A stretch of 49,123 bases of DNA, taken from contig NW_024468522.1 in assembly GCF_001632365.1 (NCBI RefSeq), positions 5,336-54,458 of the forward strand, written 5' to 3'. A program made the translations under genes and the position numbers. Below are positions 34,885-47,446 of this stretch, piece after piece (position 1 is the first letter of the stretch; each line of letters starts with the position of its first letter). The notes under the pieces are model-generated. The model made no database searches. It saw only the letters and a list, made by a program, of their open reading frames with translations, and had not been told where the DNA came from. This DNA is from Laetiporus sulphureus 93-53. Lineage: Eukaryota; Basidiomycota; Agaricomycetes; Polyporales; Laetiporaceae.

Positions 34885-37800
34885 TTACAATGCAACTCCC
34901 TCCGGAAGCTTGTAGTACAAAGGCTGCGTGGGTGTTGTTAGGGAGCGCTGCTGGAACGGAAGACCTACGCACCATATCAAAGACATGGTAGAAGTGTCCT
35001 CTTACGCCCCCGGTCTCATGATAGTATTCCATAGGGAACCACTGCCATCACATACTGTTTTAGCAACCATGTACAGGCCAAGCCAAAGCACACGACATAC
35101 GTGGTCTGGCGGGAGTTCTTCCTTCCATGTCCGCAGGTATCGAGAATCATGATCATCTGCAATTGCACCCGAATCTGGTCGCAGTATGACAAACTGTTCG
35201 ATTTGCATTTCCGTGTCCATGATAGTGCTCCTCGACACACGAGCATATGCGATGCAGTAGAGGCCATGGTAGAATATGTATTCGCACCTGCTCCCAGCAT
35301 CATTCAGCTGAAGTAGGGAGCATGACAACATTCGCACCATCTGTCCCAATCTGTCTCATCGATGTCGTGCACACGGCCATCAGTTACCATGATCTCATAG
35401 GGCACAGCTTTGGAAGACATCAGCATCATAGAGCACAGTGCAAATGGCAAATATGTACGTTTTTGTGCCAGTGGCTGCATGACTACATATCCGAGATACA
35501 AAACAGGATCTGGATATGACTTTGACATGATGTGAGCCAACTCTGTAGCTTGAAGCTCACAATGCAGTGGTGTTTTCTCTGAGATGAGACAATCAGCAAT
35601 CGCTACCCATCACGAACGGCATCATGAATGACCTTGTCCATTATGCGCGATGACCACTGTCACCGGTGTTCCGTACATGTCCAGCACAGCCTCTATAGCA
35701 GGAGCAAGCTCACCATTGGGGGACAGGAGCAGATGATGAGTCGAGTTGATAATCGACACTGCAATACATGGTGTCAAGATATGGACGAATGATTGAATTA
35801 TTGCACTTATTTTGGAAAGAAGAACAGCCCCCCATGTGTGCTTGTTCAGACCAGGACCAATATCGACATACTGTTTTCGGGTGAGGAGCCTGCAATGAAT
35901 ATCAGAAGAATATCATGAAACTCACAAAACCGAGATCCTCCACCATGACCCACATTCTGTGTCTGATCAGCCATCGAAAGTCTGTAAGCATGGAACCATG
36001 CACAAGTCTCAGTTGCCAAACACTGTCCACTATCACATTATGCAGAATATCTCCTCAGTACGTATACCCAAGATGAATGGCGCACTCATGTGTAGGTCCG
36101 TTTTCAGCAGCCCGATGACGTCCAACTCCATATCCCTCCCACCGATCAGCATCAGCATCAGCCTCCACCGCCCTGACCACACTCACACACATGCATTTGA
36201 TCAAGTTCCTCATGTGCCGCTGGCTGTCCCTCCCCTCATTGTCAATGCCAAAGTGTACTGTCCATATCCCCACATGGACGAGGTGTGAGCTGGGGCAGTG
36301 CAGCTGAATGATGGCCACCGGCGACCTGTACATCATCACGAGCAGTGAGAGCGCACAAAGCAGGGAGAGCGCAGCATAGCTGGCAGTGTGCACAGGTCTT
36401 GTTAGGCTCATATGCGAAGCGGACACCTTGCCACATGACCAGTCAAATGCCAGAGCTATCTCCACCATTTGTGCAAGCAGGACACTAGAATATAGAAGAT
36501 CAGTGCAGATCAGCCACGAAATGACAGCATATCGACCACTCACAGGTCCGTCCGCTCCCAGAAGTATACCTCCCCCCAGGGCACGAATGCATATGCCACC
36601 ATGAACACGCTCGCAAAATAGAACACGATCACCACGAACCACATGACAAAGTATGTCTTCACGACATGGCCCATCCACGCTGTGCGCTGCAGCAACCCAG
36701 GGGTGATCGACATGAGGAACACCACGAAGCCCAGCCTGCCCGCGTACCCCAGCCAGTCAGAAAGCATGTACAGCGCATATGTGCTGGCGCAGCTGCATGT
36801 GAACCAGAGCAGACTGGAGAGCGAGAGGAGGAGGAGGGGGAGGCAGAGCCCAAGGGCCTGTGCGACATGTGTGAAGGAGTCGTGTAGGTGCAGGACGGGG
36901 TCTTTGATTGGGTAACCAGTCCAGGACCAGGTGATGAGTGTGCCGGGGTCTGTGAGCAGGCAGTGGAGGGTGAAGATGAGCGTGCTGAGGGAGATGGCAT
37001 TGCGTAGCCAGGACCTGATAGATTCCTGCACGTTTTTGACAGATGGCGCTTTTGCAACTGAAGAGGTCCTTGCTCAAGTGGCATAGTTGCAGATGGCAAG
37101 GATGGCGAGGAGGAGGCCGGTCTTGTTGTATCTGCCAGACTGCTCATTGACGATGGGCCACACTGTACATAATTTAATCACGCATCGTCATCTCAGTCAA
37201 CATACCATGAACCTACCTGGATTGTTGGAGTGGTTTGCATATTTTGCAATAGACGACAGCAGGAACCCTAAACCCATCACTATACGAGGGACTCGTATGA
37301 CACCAAACACGACAAAAAACCAGAATCACGTGAACTCACACATGCTATGATAGCCCACACCCTCGTCTGTCATGTCAGTCCAATTGACCGCAGCTCCCAC
37401 ATTCACCACCATAGTGGCGAACACCACAGCAAACAGCCGATGCAGCGAGCTCTCCAGCTTGTACGTGCCCAAGCCCATCAGTGATAAGACATGCAGCGTG
37501 GTGTGCCCGACGTGTGTGTGACACCATCGTTGGAAGGGCCGCATGCCGAGCAGCATGGGGGAGAGGACAGAGAGTAGGGACAGCTCATGGCCCATGATAG
37601 CGAGCTCCCAAATGGAGAAGTAGAAGAATGTCAGCATGAGTGAGGTGAATATCAACCAGTAAATGAAGGCTGGTGGGTGGATGGTGTCACAATTAATGCA
37701 CGATCATTGAGGACAGCAGACATACACAGGTATAGATCACTCAGAAAGTTCACAGCAGATCTTAATTGGTCTAGGGACGAGCCAGCAGGAGAGACGGCCA

Positions 37801-39173
37801 CAGCCTCAGAGCTATCTGCTCTGGTGATCACTTGGGTTACTTTCTTGACTTCGGAGGAGACAGAGGTCACGCGGGTGACTGCTGTTTGATCGAGCACGCT
37901 ACACAGGACAGAGGTCATCAAAATTCATTATGCAAGCCGATGGACCTGTATGTACATATCATTTGGCTCTGGGCTTCTATTGAGGGATATGCCCATCATG
38001 ATCTGGAGAATGGTAGTTGATGAGCGTGGCTTCGATTGTTGGCAGAAATTATCACCGTGCGTACCTGGAGGTTGGCCGCTTTGACCTCGAGCTCGACAGC
38101 TGAGTCGAACATCACGTCGAAAAAAATCAGCCCCCACTCGAAAAAGCTGTACTTTGTATATGCTGTTGGTCACCGAATGATATACAGATAGTTCAAAAAA
38201 AATCATGGGATGGACCTCCTGGAATGCGATGGACCTTGTGCTGGATGAAAAAGTAAATCATATGGGATCATTGCCACAAAGAATCTGAACGGAAAGTGAA
38301 TTATTATAATCGAATTCCTGGTGCTCATCCACACATGCTGTAGCCATCTGGTGTCTTCTCGACAATGAGTGCAGAACATGAATCTGAAGAATGCAACACA
38401 CCTTCTGCACAGAGCATGCGTATATTGCATGGGAGTATTCGCAAGTGACTCGAACATCCATGATAGGTTGAGAACAATATATCCAATTATCAGGACATCG
38501 TGTGCATCGTGGTCATCTGTAAAGGTGATATACATCCAACCACCGCAGGACAGCGTTTTGATCACGCCAGCGACCATAACGAGCCCAGGGAGCCAGGAAT
38601 TTGAATTTCGATGAAGGTAGTACTGCATGAGAACCAGCACGAGTTGCAATCCTGAGGAAGGATTTCCAGTCAAACGATTCTGCGAGACACCATCGTATGA
38701 CATACCAGAGTTCAGAGCGATCAGAATCTGGAAAACATTCCGCTCTGGATACCAGTCACCAATACTGACAGTGGTCAATTCCCATGAAAGCAAGCAGCAA
38801 GAAGCAACCACTCACATTGCAGACACTGAGGAAACCACTCCTCTGGGTATCCGGCAATGCCATTCTTCACAATTTTCTTGTATTGCAGAGCACAGCCTAT
38901 GAACAAAGCACCGAGAAAAGCCACGTGCACAAGTATGGTGTGTGCTCGCATGACGTAGAAAGTGTCGAGCAACCCCGAGCAGGTCTCCCAGCTTCGGGGC
39001 GAGAAGACATGATGTCCCAGTCTCAGGAGAAGTGTTAACAGAAAGTCAGGCACAGCACTGAGCATGGTGAGCACAGAATATCTAGAGCAACAAACAGCCA
39101 TGCAAAAGGGAAACATCACGAATCGGCGAAGGGCGCTGTGGGTAGTCGGCCATGGGCAAGGCCGTGAGTGCAT
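34885..39173 (-). pseudogene. CWH43: CWH43-type GPI-lipid remodelling membrane protein, decayed
   Basis: Cwh43 exchanges the lipid of GPI anchors for ceramide in the ER. It combines a PGAP2-like multi-pass N-terminal half with an endonuclease/exonuclease/phosphatase-like C-terminal half. The order on the minus strand is HTILVHVAFLGALFIGCALQ and GIAGYPEEWFPQ (about 38840-38950), IGDWYPERNVFQILIALNSG (about 38700-38760), FYFSIWELAIMGHELSLLSV, LHCLLTDPGTLITWSWTGYP, FVVFLMSITPGLLQRTAWMG, VAYAFVPWGEVYFWERTDL, WTVHFGIDNEGRDSQRHMRN (about 36190-36260), [70 protein letters not shown] and the end PLYYKLPEGVAL, stop 34885-34887. Breaks include stops after IAHNGQGHS and shifts within the C-terminal domain. 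Start uncertain. Confidence 0.88.
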
Positions 39174-39558
39174 CGCATGTCTTGATCACCTGCTGCTACA
39201 CATTCTGACGCCCGCCACTGCATGCCCTCCACATTTACACAAAACAAAACATCAATTCTACTGGATCCTATAACCAACGTGACATGTAATTCACAAGAAT
39301 TGATATTAAAGTAGGTAAAGGTGTTAAGGTCTCGAAGCTTACTGTCATGGCTGATGTGAGCAGTGGCGTGCAAAGATCCTGGGCCCCGTGGTGAAGTCTT
39401 CATTCATGCAAAGCATGACCCCAACTTTACTTGTGACTCCAATGAAAGCATTGAATATTGAACATGAGGCCTGAGGCCTGAGACATCATAATTTCTACTC
39501 TATTTCACTATTTCACCCACACTCAACCCACCCACACCCCAAGCCTTTCTGCAAACCT

Positions 39559-40863
39559 CTACGCAGCCCACCTCATGTCTCCGTGCTCACCTATAACTGT
39601 CACCAGCAGCCCATCACCATCCTTCAGCCCACCCGTGCCTGTCTCAAGCACGTCGTACCACCCAAATGCCCAATTTACTATCCACGGTCCCTGAGAGAGC
39701 CGCACGAATCCATTCACCCACCATACCATCTCCTTCGACAGGCTGCTGAGCGCTTCCTCTAGCCATGCTTTGTCAACTGGCTCTGAAGTGGGATGCATCT
39801 CCTCGTGATCGCCCATGCAACCACAGCCCGTGCTGTGCACGTGCGTATGTACATTGCCCGAGCCAGCGTACACAGTGACTGTTTTGACCTCCTCATGATG
39901 CGGCACCTCCACGCTCTCCATGTTTGCACTTCTGAGGAACAGCTTCGAGTCCAGCCCGAAGATCAGCCTAGGGTTGACGCCCTCTCAGCCCTTGCACCGC
40001 ACCTTCAGTGTCAGGTCGTTAAGCGTGTTCAGATGATCGACGAGGATGTCCAGCGTGCGCTCTGAGATGTGCTCTGATTTGTTCTGTGGGAAATAGATAT
40101 CCATGAGTGCAAATGTGGATAATGACAAGAGAAGGGGGCACACAATGAGGATGATGTCCGTGTAGCTGGCTTGCATCTGCGTGGTGGGTGACGAGTCCTC
40201 ATATCCTACAAAGTTCTTCACGTCAATGACAGTCACGATCACGTCCAGCTTCAACTTCCCGCCCATCTCACATTCAAGCTCACAAATCTGAAAAGTGAGC
40301 ATTGCAGGGAAGGCTGAGCCCCTACATTTTCTACTCAGTGGACATAAAAATGTGAAAGGAGACAGGTCACTGATGAGCATTCGATGATGATCCTGTCCGA
40401 ACGGTACTTCTCTGTGCAAACACATACAGGTTAGCTCAAAGAACGTAAGTAGTATGAGAGGCCATCATATACTCAGTATCTCCAGCAATGCCGTCTTCAT
40501 CTGCCCGACCAGAATGCAGCACCTTGCAGCTTATCAGCCTGCATTGACTCGCGCCTGAGCATCCTCGCACCTGAGCGTCCTCGTGCACTGACATGCATCC
40601 ATTCAGGATCTCGCTCACTGCCACCAGGCTCGATTGCTTCACCAGCTGGCTGTCCACTGTGCAGCTATCAGCACTGACTCAGATGTCGCGTGAGAGCGTG
40701 CACCCTCAACAACACCAAACTCATTCTTGAGCAGCACAATGCAGTAGTCCGGGGGCAGCTGTGGCAACAACGAGAGGATGATCGACGTTTTGCCTGTGCC
40801 GAGGAAGCCAGTGAAGACAGTAATCAAGATGGGGGAGGGCAAAGATGCGGGTGGGATGGTCAT
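39559..40863 (-). pseudogene. CobW/COG0523 GTPase (ZNG1-like metallochaperone), decayed
   Basis: COG0523 proteins are GTP-dependent zinc/cobalt metallochaperones. Exon 1 has the Walker A VFTGFLGTGKTSIILSLLP and LLKNEFG. Exon 2 gives VDSQLVKQSSLVAVSEILNG. The metal-binding CxCC that should follow (C-M-C-C) reads C-M-S at the end of the exon. Later pieces are LVGQMKTALLEI, SAFPAMLTFQICELECEMGG, LKLDVIVTVIDVKNFVGYED, ASYTDIILI, RTLDILVDHLNTLNDLTLKV, a TGA at 39985-39987 where Arg is expected, then VNPRLIFGLDSKLFLRS, a His-rich loop and the C-terminal domain WVNGFVRLSQGPWIVNWAFG. Several short introns are recognisable. The stop and the lost metal site argue against function. Confidence 0.87.
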
Positions 40864-41636
40864 CGTGAGTGAATGTCTAGAGCAGAGGAGAGACAGTGAG
40901 CATGGATGTGGGAGAAAGCAATATTGACTCGTATGTTCTGATCAAATCAACTTAATACTGCCAGGCGCTCAATCAATCAACCATGCATGCATTCAACATG
41001 GCTCTACTAATAAGGAGGTAGGGCCGGTGCCGGCAGTGCCCACTACGATGAGCGCGGCAGTTACACACAATGGTCATGTTCTGTTTGACATTGTCGCACA
41101 CGCAATAAAACTTCATTTTGTTGTTTGCCTCAAAATAGAATATTCAGGAAGGGGAACACGCTGAAGGCTTTTTGATCATCTCAATTAATGGTTATCATAG
41201 AATCCATGCACAGCGATTCACAACATGAGCGAAGACAGAAAAATGCAATGACGCTTCATATTGTTGTTTGCCCCAAAATAAAACATTCAGGAAGAGGAAC
41301 ACACTTAGCTTCTTGATCATTTCAATTGATGGTTACTGATGGTTACCGTAGGATCCATGTCACAATGAGAAAATGCAGCACACGAAAACACAGCACAGGG
41401 AAGGAGATCACGAGACATGACGAATCAGTGGAGTGATCACTTTAGGGCCGGTATGATCCCCTGATCATGCATTTTTCTCAGGAGAGCCTGTTATGTGTTG
41501 GCGCAGTTCAGGGCCACAAGACTCACTACTGACGTAGCAGAAATAATATCAGCTGTACTGCTACACCAATGATTGAGGGTATCTAGATATCTCCACATAC
41601 AATTACATTAGCAGGACGAGTCCACCAGCCACCTGC
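40864..41636. repeat. Intergenic gap with a two-copy tandem repeat (41111-41370)
   Basis: No gene is seen. A roughly 115-bp block (CTTCATWTTGTTGTTTGCC, then AAAATARAAYATTCAGGAAG, GGAACACRCT, TTGATCATYTCAATTRATGG and ATCCATG) occurs at 41111 and again at 41254, a period of 143 bp. It lies between the 5' end of the CobW gene and the 3' end of YJU2B. Confidence 0.75.
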
Positions 41637-42830
41637 CTATCGTCTGAATGACAAGCCCTTCTGCAGGCCCCCATCTGATGAAGGCCTTGACCGGCCTGCT
41701 ATTGGGGTCACCCGCCTCACCGTATTCTCCAATATCTTCACTCTGAGCTCAGACACCGCCCCGCCCACAGCCATGCCTCCCATCGACCTCGCTTTGCTCT
41801 GCGACAGGATCCCCGCCATGCTCACACCCTCGAGCCTCCTCCTCTTCACCCCCACACCCTCCCCCATTCTCCTCTCCTGCTCCTCCCTCCATCTCTCCTT
41901 CACCTCACACCTGCTCTCCTCGCTCTCCTGCTCGAGCCTCAGCTCTTCAGGCAGCCCGAACTGTGCCTTCACGCCCTCCTCCTCCGCATGTGCCTCTACC
42001 TCCACCTTCTTTTCCTCGCAAAACTGCTTGCGCATGATGTGCGAGAGGGAGCAGGGGTCTGAGTTGTGCTGGTCAGAGAAGGATTGGAGTACGGTGAGCC
42101 ATGGGAGGGTGACTTGCGTGAGATGTGCCTCAGCTGCAGTTGTCTTCTCGAGTGTAGCGAGCGGGTCTGGGGGCAGTTGGTTTGGGTCCGTGTCTGGGGC
42201 GATGGTCAGAATGGGGACATGAAATGCTCATGAGCATTTGTACTCACCGTGCACGGTGAACCCGCTGTTCTCTGCCAGGTCCCACTCTTCGTCCTTCTGC
42301 CGCGCGCCCTCCGTCATGACATACCTCGTATTCTAGCATCAATCTGCCAAAGCATCTGATCAATCATCAAGATGATAAAGAAGAGATTAGCCTCACACCT
42401 TCAGATCTGTCTGGATCTCAAACCACGCATCGCACAGGTGACACTTGCACTGGAATGCGTAGATCGGCATCGAGTAGTAACTTCCGATCTTGCGTTTCTC
42501 CGTGTTGTAATGCACGCCCATTCCGATGTGGTTGTTGCATGTTCCACTGAGGCAGAGTTCATGGTTAAGTTCGAGGATGAGGACGGAGAGGAAGGTATAT
42601 GGATGCACCACCAGATATTGAACGGGAGCTCAAAGCGCACGATGAAAATGCCTTGGTCAATCTTGCATGCACATCATCGAGTGCATGTTTGCCTAAGAAG
42701 TGGTGTATAATGTACAGTTAGCATAGACGAGAGGCGAGAGGGATGGACTAGCATGCGCACCTCAGTAAGCATTGAGGCTGCTGTGTTTTTCTCCGTCATA
42801 ATCGGGTGAGTAATACTTGTTGAAGCATGT
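41637..42830 (-). pseudogene. YJU2B: YJU2B/CCDC130 (Saf4-type) splicing factor, N-terminal lesion
   Basis: The CWC16 family acts in the spliceosome; the Saf4/CCDC130 branch is fungal and metazoan. Minus-strand reading gives YYSPDYDGEKHSSLNAY, GKHALDDVHAR|IDQGIFI (frameshift near 42670), VRFELPFNIW, then across a short intron the zinc-binding CGTCNNHIGMGVHYNTEKRK and AFQCKCHLCDAWFEIQTD, so both CxxC pairs remain. TRYVMTEGARQKDEEWDLAE, TTAAEAHLTQVTLPW and the basic/acidic coiled coil KQFCEEKKVEVEAHAEEEGV follow. The C-terminus GILSQSKARSMGG ends at TAG or TGA near 41637. The last 400 bp are fully open. The first exon lacks a convincing ATG. This is the least damaged relic of the block. Confidence 0.85.
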
Positions 42831-43112
42831 GTAGAGTAAATTGTGAGAGCTGAAAATGGCGTGGCATCGTGCAGCCATACCTTGCATAAGTGGTACTTGG
42901 ATGTGTGGTGAGAGACAGACAGTGCAGCCAACAAGCGCCCAATGCCTGATCAATCCATCATGGCATTTGCTGAGCCCAGAACTCTTTTTTGTGAACTCTA
43001 TTTTCTCACCATCCACTTTCAGGTACATGTGTGCTGCCCCACTGCCTCTCACCTTCCATGCTGATAATGCTTGCATTAGTCACCTTCTGACTCTCTGTTC
43101 ATAAAGAGAAGG
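42831..43112. other. Short divergent interval between YJU2B and RPS20
   Basis: The two genes point away from each other, so this about 280-bp stretch would have held both promoters. I see no clear TATA box or conserved motif. Confidence 0.35.
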
Positions 43113-43661
43113 ATGAGTTACGTCGCTAAAGGTGAGAAAGAATACGATGCGATGGGCACGCCCCTCCCCAAAGCCAAAATCCACAAGATCTGCATCACGC
43201 TCACGAGCAGCAATGTCAAGAATCCTGAGAAGTGTGCATAGCATAGCGTCATCAGTGGGCATGGTGTCGTATGATGCTAACAGGTTCATGTACATCTAGT
43301 TTCAAAAGAACTGATTGATTGTGCGAAGGACAAGCAGCTTCATGTCAGGGGATCCGTGCGCCTCCCGACCAAGGTCCTCAAATCACCACCTGCAAGATGG
43401 TACATGCCTGCCATTTCATCTGCCCTGAGTGCTGATGGTGACTCATCTCTGCCATGCCAGCCTTGCGGTGAGAGTTCGAAGATCTGGGACCGCTATGAGC
43501 TCAAGATCCACAAGTGCCTCATTGACCTTCACTTCTTGAGTGAGATCGTGAAGCAGATCGCGTGTTACAGTCATTTCTGTTTCATTGTCACCTATGTTTG
43601 ATGGTAGACGAGCATCAGTCTGGAGCCTGGTGTTGAGGTCGAGGTTACCATCTCTGCTTGA
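43113..43661 (+). pseudogene. RPS20: Cytosolic ribosomal protein uS10 (RPS20), decayed
   Basis: uS10 is an essential 40S head protein. Exons read MSYVAKGEKEYDAMGTPLPK, AKIHKICITLTSSNVKNPEK, then SKELIDCAKDKQLHVRGSVR, LPTKVLK, PCGESSKIWDRYELKIHKCL, IDLHFLSEIVKQI and, after a last intron, SLEPGVEVEVTISA with stop TGA 43659-43661. One base is missing in the ATC codon after VLK (about 43382), shifting the frame before TTCKM. Arg to Cys changes stand at KICI, DCAKDK, TTCKM and HKCLID, and Arg to His at LHVRG, positions that are nearly invariant in uS10. Because this protein is essential, an intact copy must exist elsewhere. Intron-containing structure rules out a processed pseudogene. Confidence 0.9.
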
Positions 43662-44857
43662 GTGTATGACATTCTTCGCGTATAGCTATATGTTCACGGC
43701 ACATTCGAGGTGTGGGCTTGCATGCAGTGCTTGCCAGCAGGCATATCAGACGTGAGCATTCATGCACTCAGTTGCTGGGAATCGTGACACATTCATCCAC
43801 CTCATTCGGGTGGCCTGTGTTTAGTCAATGACCATACTCAAATTTGTTGCTGGACCGCGGACAATTGCACATGAGACTGTCACTTCACAATAAATTGACA
43901 GTATTTGATTGAACAATGCATAAAATGCTGCAACTTTGTCAATGCATTCAGCATACTCAATAGAGGCAACACGGAATATGCGATGCGTATAATACGATGA
44001 ACTCAGACTAAGTAGAAGCGCCCTGCATGACCCGTACAGGTGTGAGGTACAGCTGTCACCATGAAAGCAGCAAGGACTGTGGCTGCATGAGATGTATCTT
44101 CCAGGATGCTATGCTGGCTCATGCATCCTAGTAGTCCTGACTGTCCTGTATGCTCGTCACTTGGTGATGTTCACACCATTTGATCGAAGGATGAATCGAT
44201 GACGCCTATATGTTGGCAAGTGTCTCAACGATACCATACACTTACATATGATCTCACGATTTCGTGTTGGTCTTGAGTGCTGTGGTCGAAAGGTGCAGCT
44301 CTAGGCTCGACATGGAGCTACTTGTCCTTCTTGCACTTTATCAGTCTATTGCAGCCCATCCAGACTTTATTTTACCATTGAAATATACTGTCCGGATAGG
44401 CTCATACTCAAATTCTAGTCAGTGCTTGTCTTGCTGAATGATTCTCTGATAGCTGGATGGACGACTCGTGGCTTGGCATTTCCAGCTATGCTTGCAGAAG
44501 TCAGGTGGTGAGCTGGAGCTGAACGCGAGTGCCACTGTTGTCAGCGTAAATGTAGAAAGCACGTGGATGATGCTAATGCAAGTGAGCAGGCTGTGTCAAC
44601 CCTGTCGAAGAAGCAGGGAAGAGTGGATGGAGTTTGTAGGGAGATATCGGAGTCAAGCAGATCACGCCGGCGGTAGAGGATGTCGATCAAACTCGATGTG
44701 ATGATCGATGCCCTAGACTGTTGATGGAAAATTACATGCACGCACATGGAAATGCATTGCAACCATGCATGATTGCCATCCACTGTCCGCTCTCCTACGT
44801 CCTCAGCTCAGGTAAGCCCCACCCCTCCCACCATGACCCCCTTCTGACCCCCTGCAG
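43662..44857. other. Intergenic, no gene recognised
   Basis: Between RPS20 and the J-domain gene I see only short frames. A minus-strand phrase near 44600-44680 (SSLIDILYRRRDLLDSDISL) looks protein-like but matches nothing I know. TGCA and CATG are frequent. Confidence 0.35.
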
Positions 44858-46645
44858 TGACGTCCTATTTTCACTTCCCCATCGAGGACGAGCCCAACAA
44901 TGGTGATGCCCTCTATCACATCACATGGGACCCCTCCCTCTGATCTGCAGATCATACTGATTCAGACAACACTGATGCCCTGCCGACACCTTCATCGTCC
45001 ACCACACCGCGCACCCAAAACAGGACAGTCATACAGGATATTTTGGAGCAGGATGACCTGTACTGGATCCTTGGCCTGCAGCGGACATCGCGTATAGATA
45101 AGCTCACTCTTCACCATGCATATCTCTCTCCGAGCAGGGTATGCCATCCAGAGTGAGTACTACTTCTTGTGCATTGTCTGCGAGATGGATGTATGCATGT
45201 GGTTGAACACGTGGAGTGGGTCGTAATGCCCGTTGGAGACTTCTCAGGCTTCCATGCATTCGTACATGTGCAGGGATTCGATCATGACACTGTCCCATCG
45301 AATCCTGAGACTCGTGATGGCATGTCGCAGAATGAACGTGTGACGCAGCCACCAGTGTGCTTTGTCCTGTGACCACCACCTCCCAACTCGTCTCCACGAC
45401 ACCACGCATCATCTTCTTCCCATCCACCCAGACCCACCCTTTCCTTAGCATCTTGCTTCACTTGTTTTGCTCTGTGTTTTTATCACGCAGTGCGTGCCGG
45501 GCAGGTGTTCCTCACGCTCTCCCTTGGCACATCCCAGGCACCCAGATTCTGCTCAGAGTTCAGGCCCAGGATGCTCCACATTTGGCCTACCCCACCACGG
45601 CACTGCCTTGAAGAGGCATAGAGCAGCTCACTGCTCCGACATTTGATTTGCCATCGAAGTGCAGATGGCCATGGCATGAGTTCAGAGTCTCGATCACTCT
45701 ATAGCGGTGAATTGTTGTAGAAAAATAGCCTGAGCGGATGTGGCAGAAGTGCACTTCAATGGCTTGTGAGTAGCGTATACATAGTGCTCTGCGAGTGCTT
45801 CATTGCAATCCGCGCTCATCTATGATGCATGACATACCTTCAAAAAATACTTCCCTCCTTAACATTCGCTAACCTCCACCCCAGCAAATTCCACAATGAC
45901 CCCTTCACCACCCGTGCCTTCTAAAAAGTCTCCATCACCTATGACGTCCTCTCCCAACCTGCCTCCAAATGCACCTATGACCACGCCTCCTCCTCCACCT
46001 CCTACGACATGTTCGCCGTGTGCTCACGCCCCCTGACTGAGGACACCTTCCATGGCGTCATCATCAGCGTCTTCAATGAGCTCCTCGAGGGTGACCTCGA
46101 TGTCATGCGCACATTGCTCAGTGAGCTGCTCCATTGTGATGGTATGAATCGGAGTGTGCGTGCTGATGGTGGGTATGTATATGCGTAGGCACAGTGAACG
46201 ACATGAACCCATCGTTGCACCTCAATAAAGATGGCATCAACTCTGTCCTCCTCACCCTCCAATCCATCTGCGAACGTGTGCTCAGTCAGCCCCCCCTGCT
46301 TTCCCCCCCCTCCTTCCCATTCACTGAATTTCATTCCCATGCAGCCTGCCGCACATGTCTCCTCGTGCTCCACAATGAGCTCATGCACCTCCTCGAGGTC
46401 CAGTGCACCCTCCACGCACTCTCCTACTTTGACCTCCACCACCGCTCCTGCCTCGCCCTCCACCTCACCTGCCTCACCATCACTCTCCCCATCGTCATTG
46501 ACCACGCCGTCATGCACAAGCGTGGTGCCAACTCCAACTCCAATGCTGACACCGATGATGGACAACACACTGCCCTCCTCAATGCATGCATATATGGCCT
46601 CCTCCATGGGCTCGTCGTCGTTCTCGAGAGGATGAGCGCATACTC
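44858..46645 (+). pseudogene. J-domain (DnaJ-type) protein, decayed
   Basis: J-domain proteins stimulate Hsp70 ATPases. The first recognised exon encodes TSYFHFPIEDEPNNGDALYH then ITWDPSL, followed by an in-frame TGA (44941-44943). The J domain begins DLYWILGLQRTSRIDKLTLH with HAYLSRSRVCHP. The HPD Asp is split by an intron (GA|C) and the domain continues KFHNDPFTTRAF, TAA 45922-45924 where Gln is expected, then KVSITYDVLSQPASKCTYDH. The C-terminal part is DTFHGVIISVFNELLEGDLD, NDMNPSLHLNKDGINSVLLT, CRTCLLVLHNELMHLLEVQC and NACIYGLLHGLVVVLERM. HPD itself survives. The start codon is unclear: the exon begins TGACGTCC just after an acceptor. This layout is of an agaricomycete J-protein family whose client I do not know. 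Confidence 0.82.
45153..45884 (+). other. Oversized intron (732 bp) inside the J domain
   Basis: The intron splits the HPD Asp codon (CCA GA|GTGAGT ... CCCCAG|C AAA). Neighbouring introns are 45-65 bp, so about 670 bp appear to have been added. Inside is an open plus-strand stretch (45169-45372) with VEHVEWVVMPVGDFSGFHAF and HVQGFDHDTVPSNPETRDGM, which resembles a fragment of another protein I cannot name. No transposon ends or target duplication were found. Confidence 0.55.
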
Positions 46646-46666
46646 AGGTGATGCCCGCCCCTCCCT

Positions 46667-47290
46667 ACATATATATTCCTTTCATGTATCTGTAGAACTG
46701 CCCCCTGCTCTTGCATATGTGTCGTCCACATCCTACCTCAGATACCTCCCCTGCTGCATTATCTCTGTACATGTGCCGCTACATAGAACCATCTGTATTT
46801 CATGCCTGCACGTGTGGCGTGCATTGTATATAATACATACACTGCGCATACTGCTTGGATATGCAAGAACAAAAATGACAAGGTGACGAATGAACCCGGC
46901 CGAACACGTACTAATACTACTATACACAAAACAGTGTCATCGACAACAAATGCATGCCCCCCTTCCTCAGCCCCTCCTCACATATATATTCCTTGCATGT
47001 ATTTCTAGACCCCCCTGCTCTTGTATATGTGCCGTCCACACCCACCCTACCTTAGATACCCCCCCTATTGCATTGTGTCTATACACATGCCACTACATAT
47101 AGAACTGTCTGTATTTCATGCCCGCACATGTGGCGTGCACTGTACATAATACATACAACACTGTGCATACTGCTTGGATATGCACAAAAAGAAAACGACA
47201 AGGTGACGAACGAACCCGACCTGAATGCATACTACTACTATACACAAAATAGCATCGTCGACAGCAAACTTTCACATAATCTTAACCGTA
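46667..47290. repeat. Tandem duplication, period 313 bp
   Basis: Two copies start with ACATATATATTCCTT at 46667 and 46980. Shared blocks include TCTTG(C/T)ATATGTG(T/C)CGTCCACA, TCTGTATTTCATGCC, TGGCGTGCA, TGCTTGGATATGCA, GACAAGGTGACGAA and ACTACTATACACAAAA. The copies differ by scattered substitutions and small indels. No coding capacity is evident. Confidence 0.85.
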
Positions 47291-47446
47291 CTGATGAGTA
47301 AGGAGTAATACCTACCACAAATCACTCGCACCCACATTCATCCCTGCTGCTGAGGCTGAACAGTGAACTGCTGCGCTACTGGTCTCTGAACATGCTGCAG
47401 CACAAACCACCATCAGCTTTCCGACTCCTAACACTCCAACAGCGAA

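Noticed and set aside
36659..37147. Ser/Pro-rich minus-strand open frame of 162 codons
   Set aside because: It overlaps the CWH43 membrane-domain exon in another frame; the hydrophobic frame carries the family motifs.
43113..43661. Processed (retroposed) pseudogene of RPS20
   Set aside because: Intron sequences with recognisable splice sites are present, so it derives from genomic DNA, not from mRNA.
46002..46607. Long minus-strand open frame of 201 codons rich in Glu and Val
   Set aside because: It is the antisense shadow of the J-domain gene, whose plus-strand frame contains the conserved blocks.
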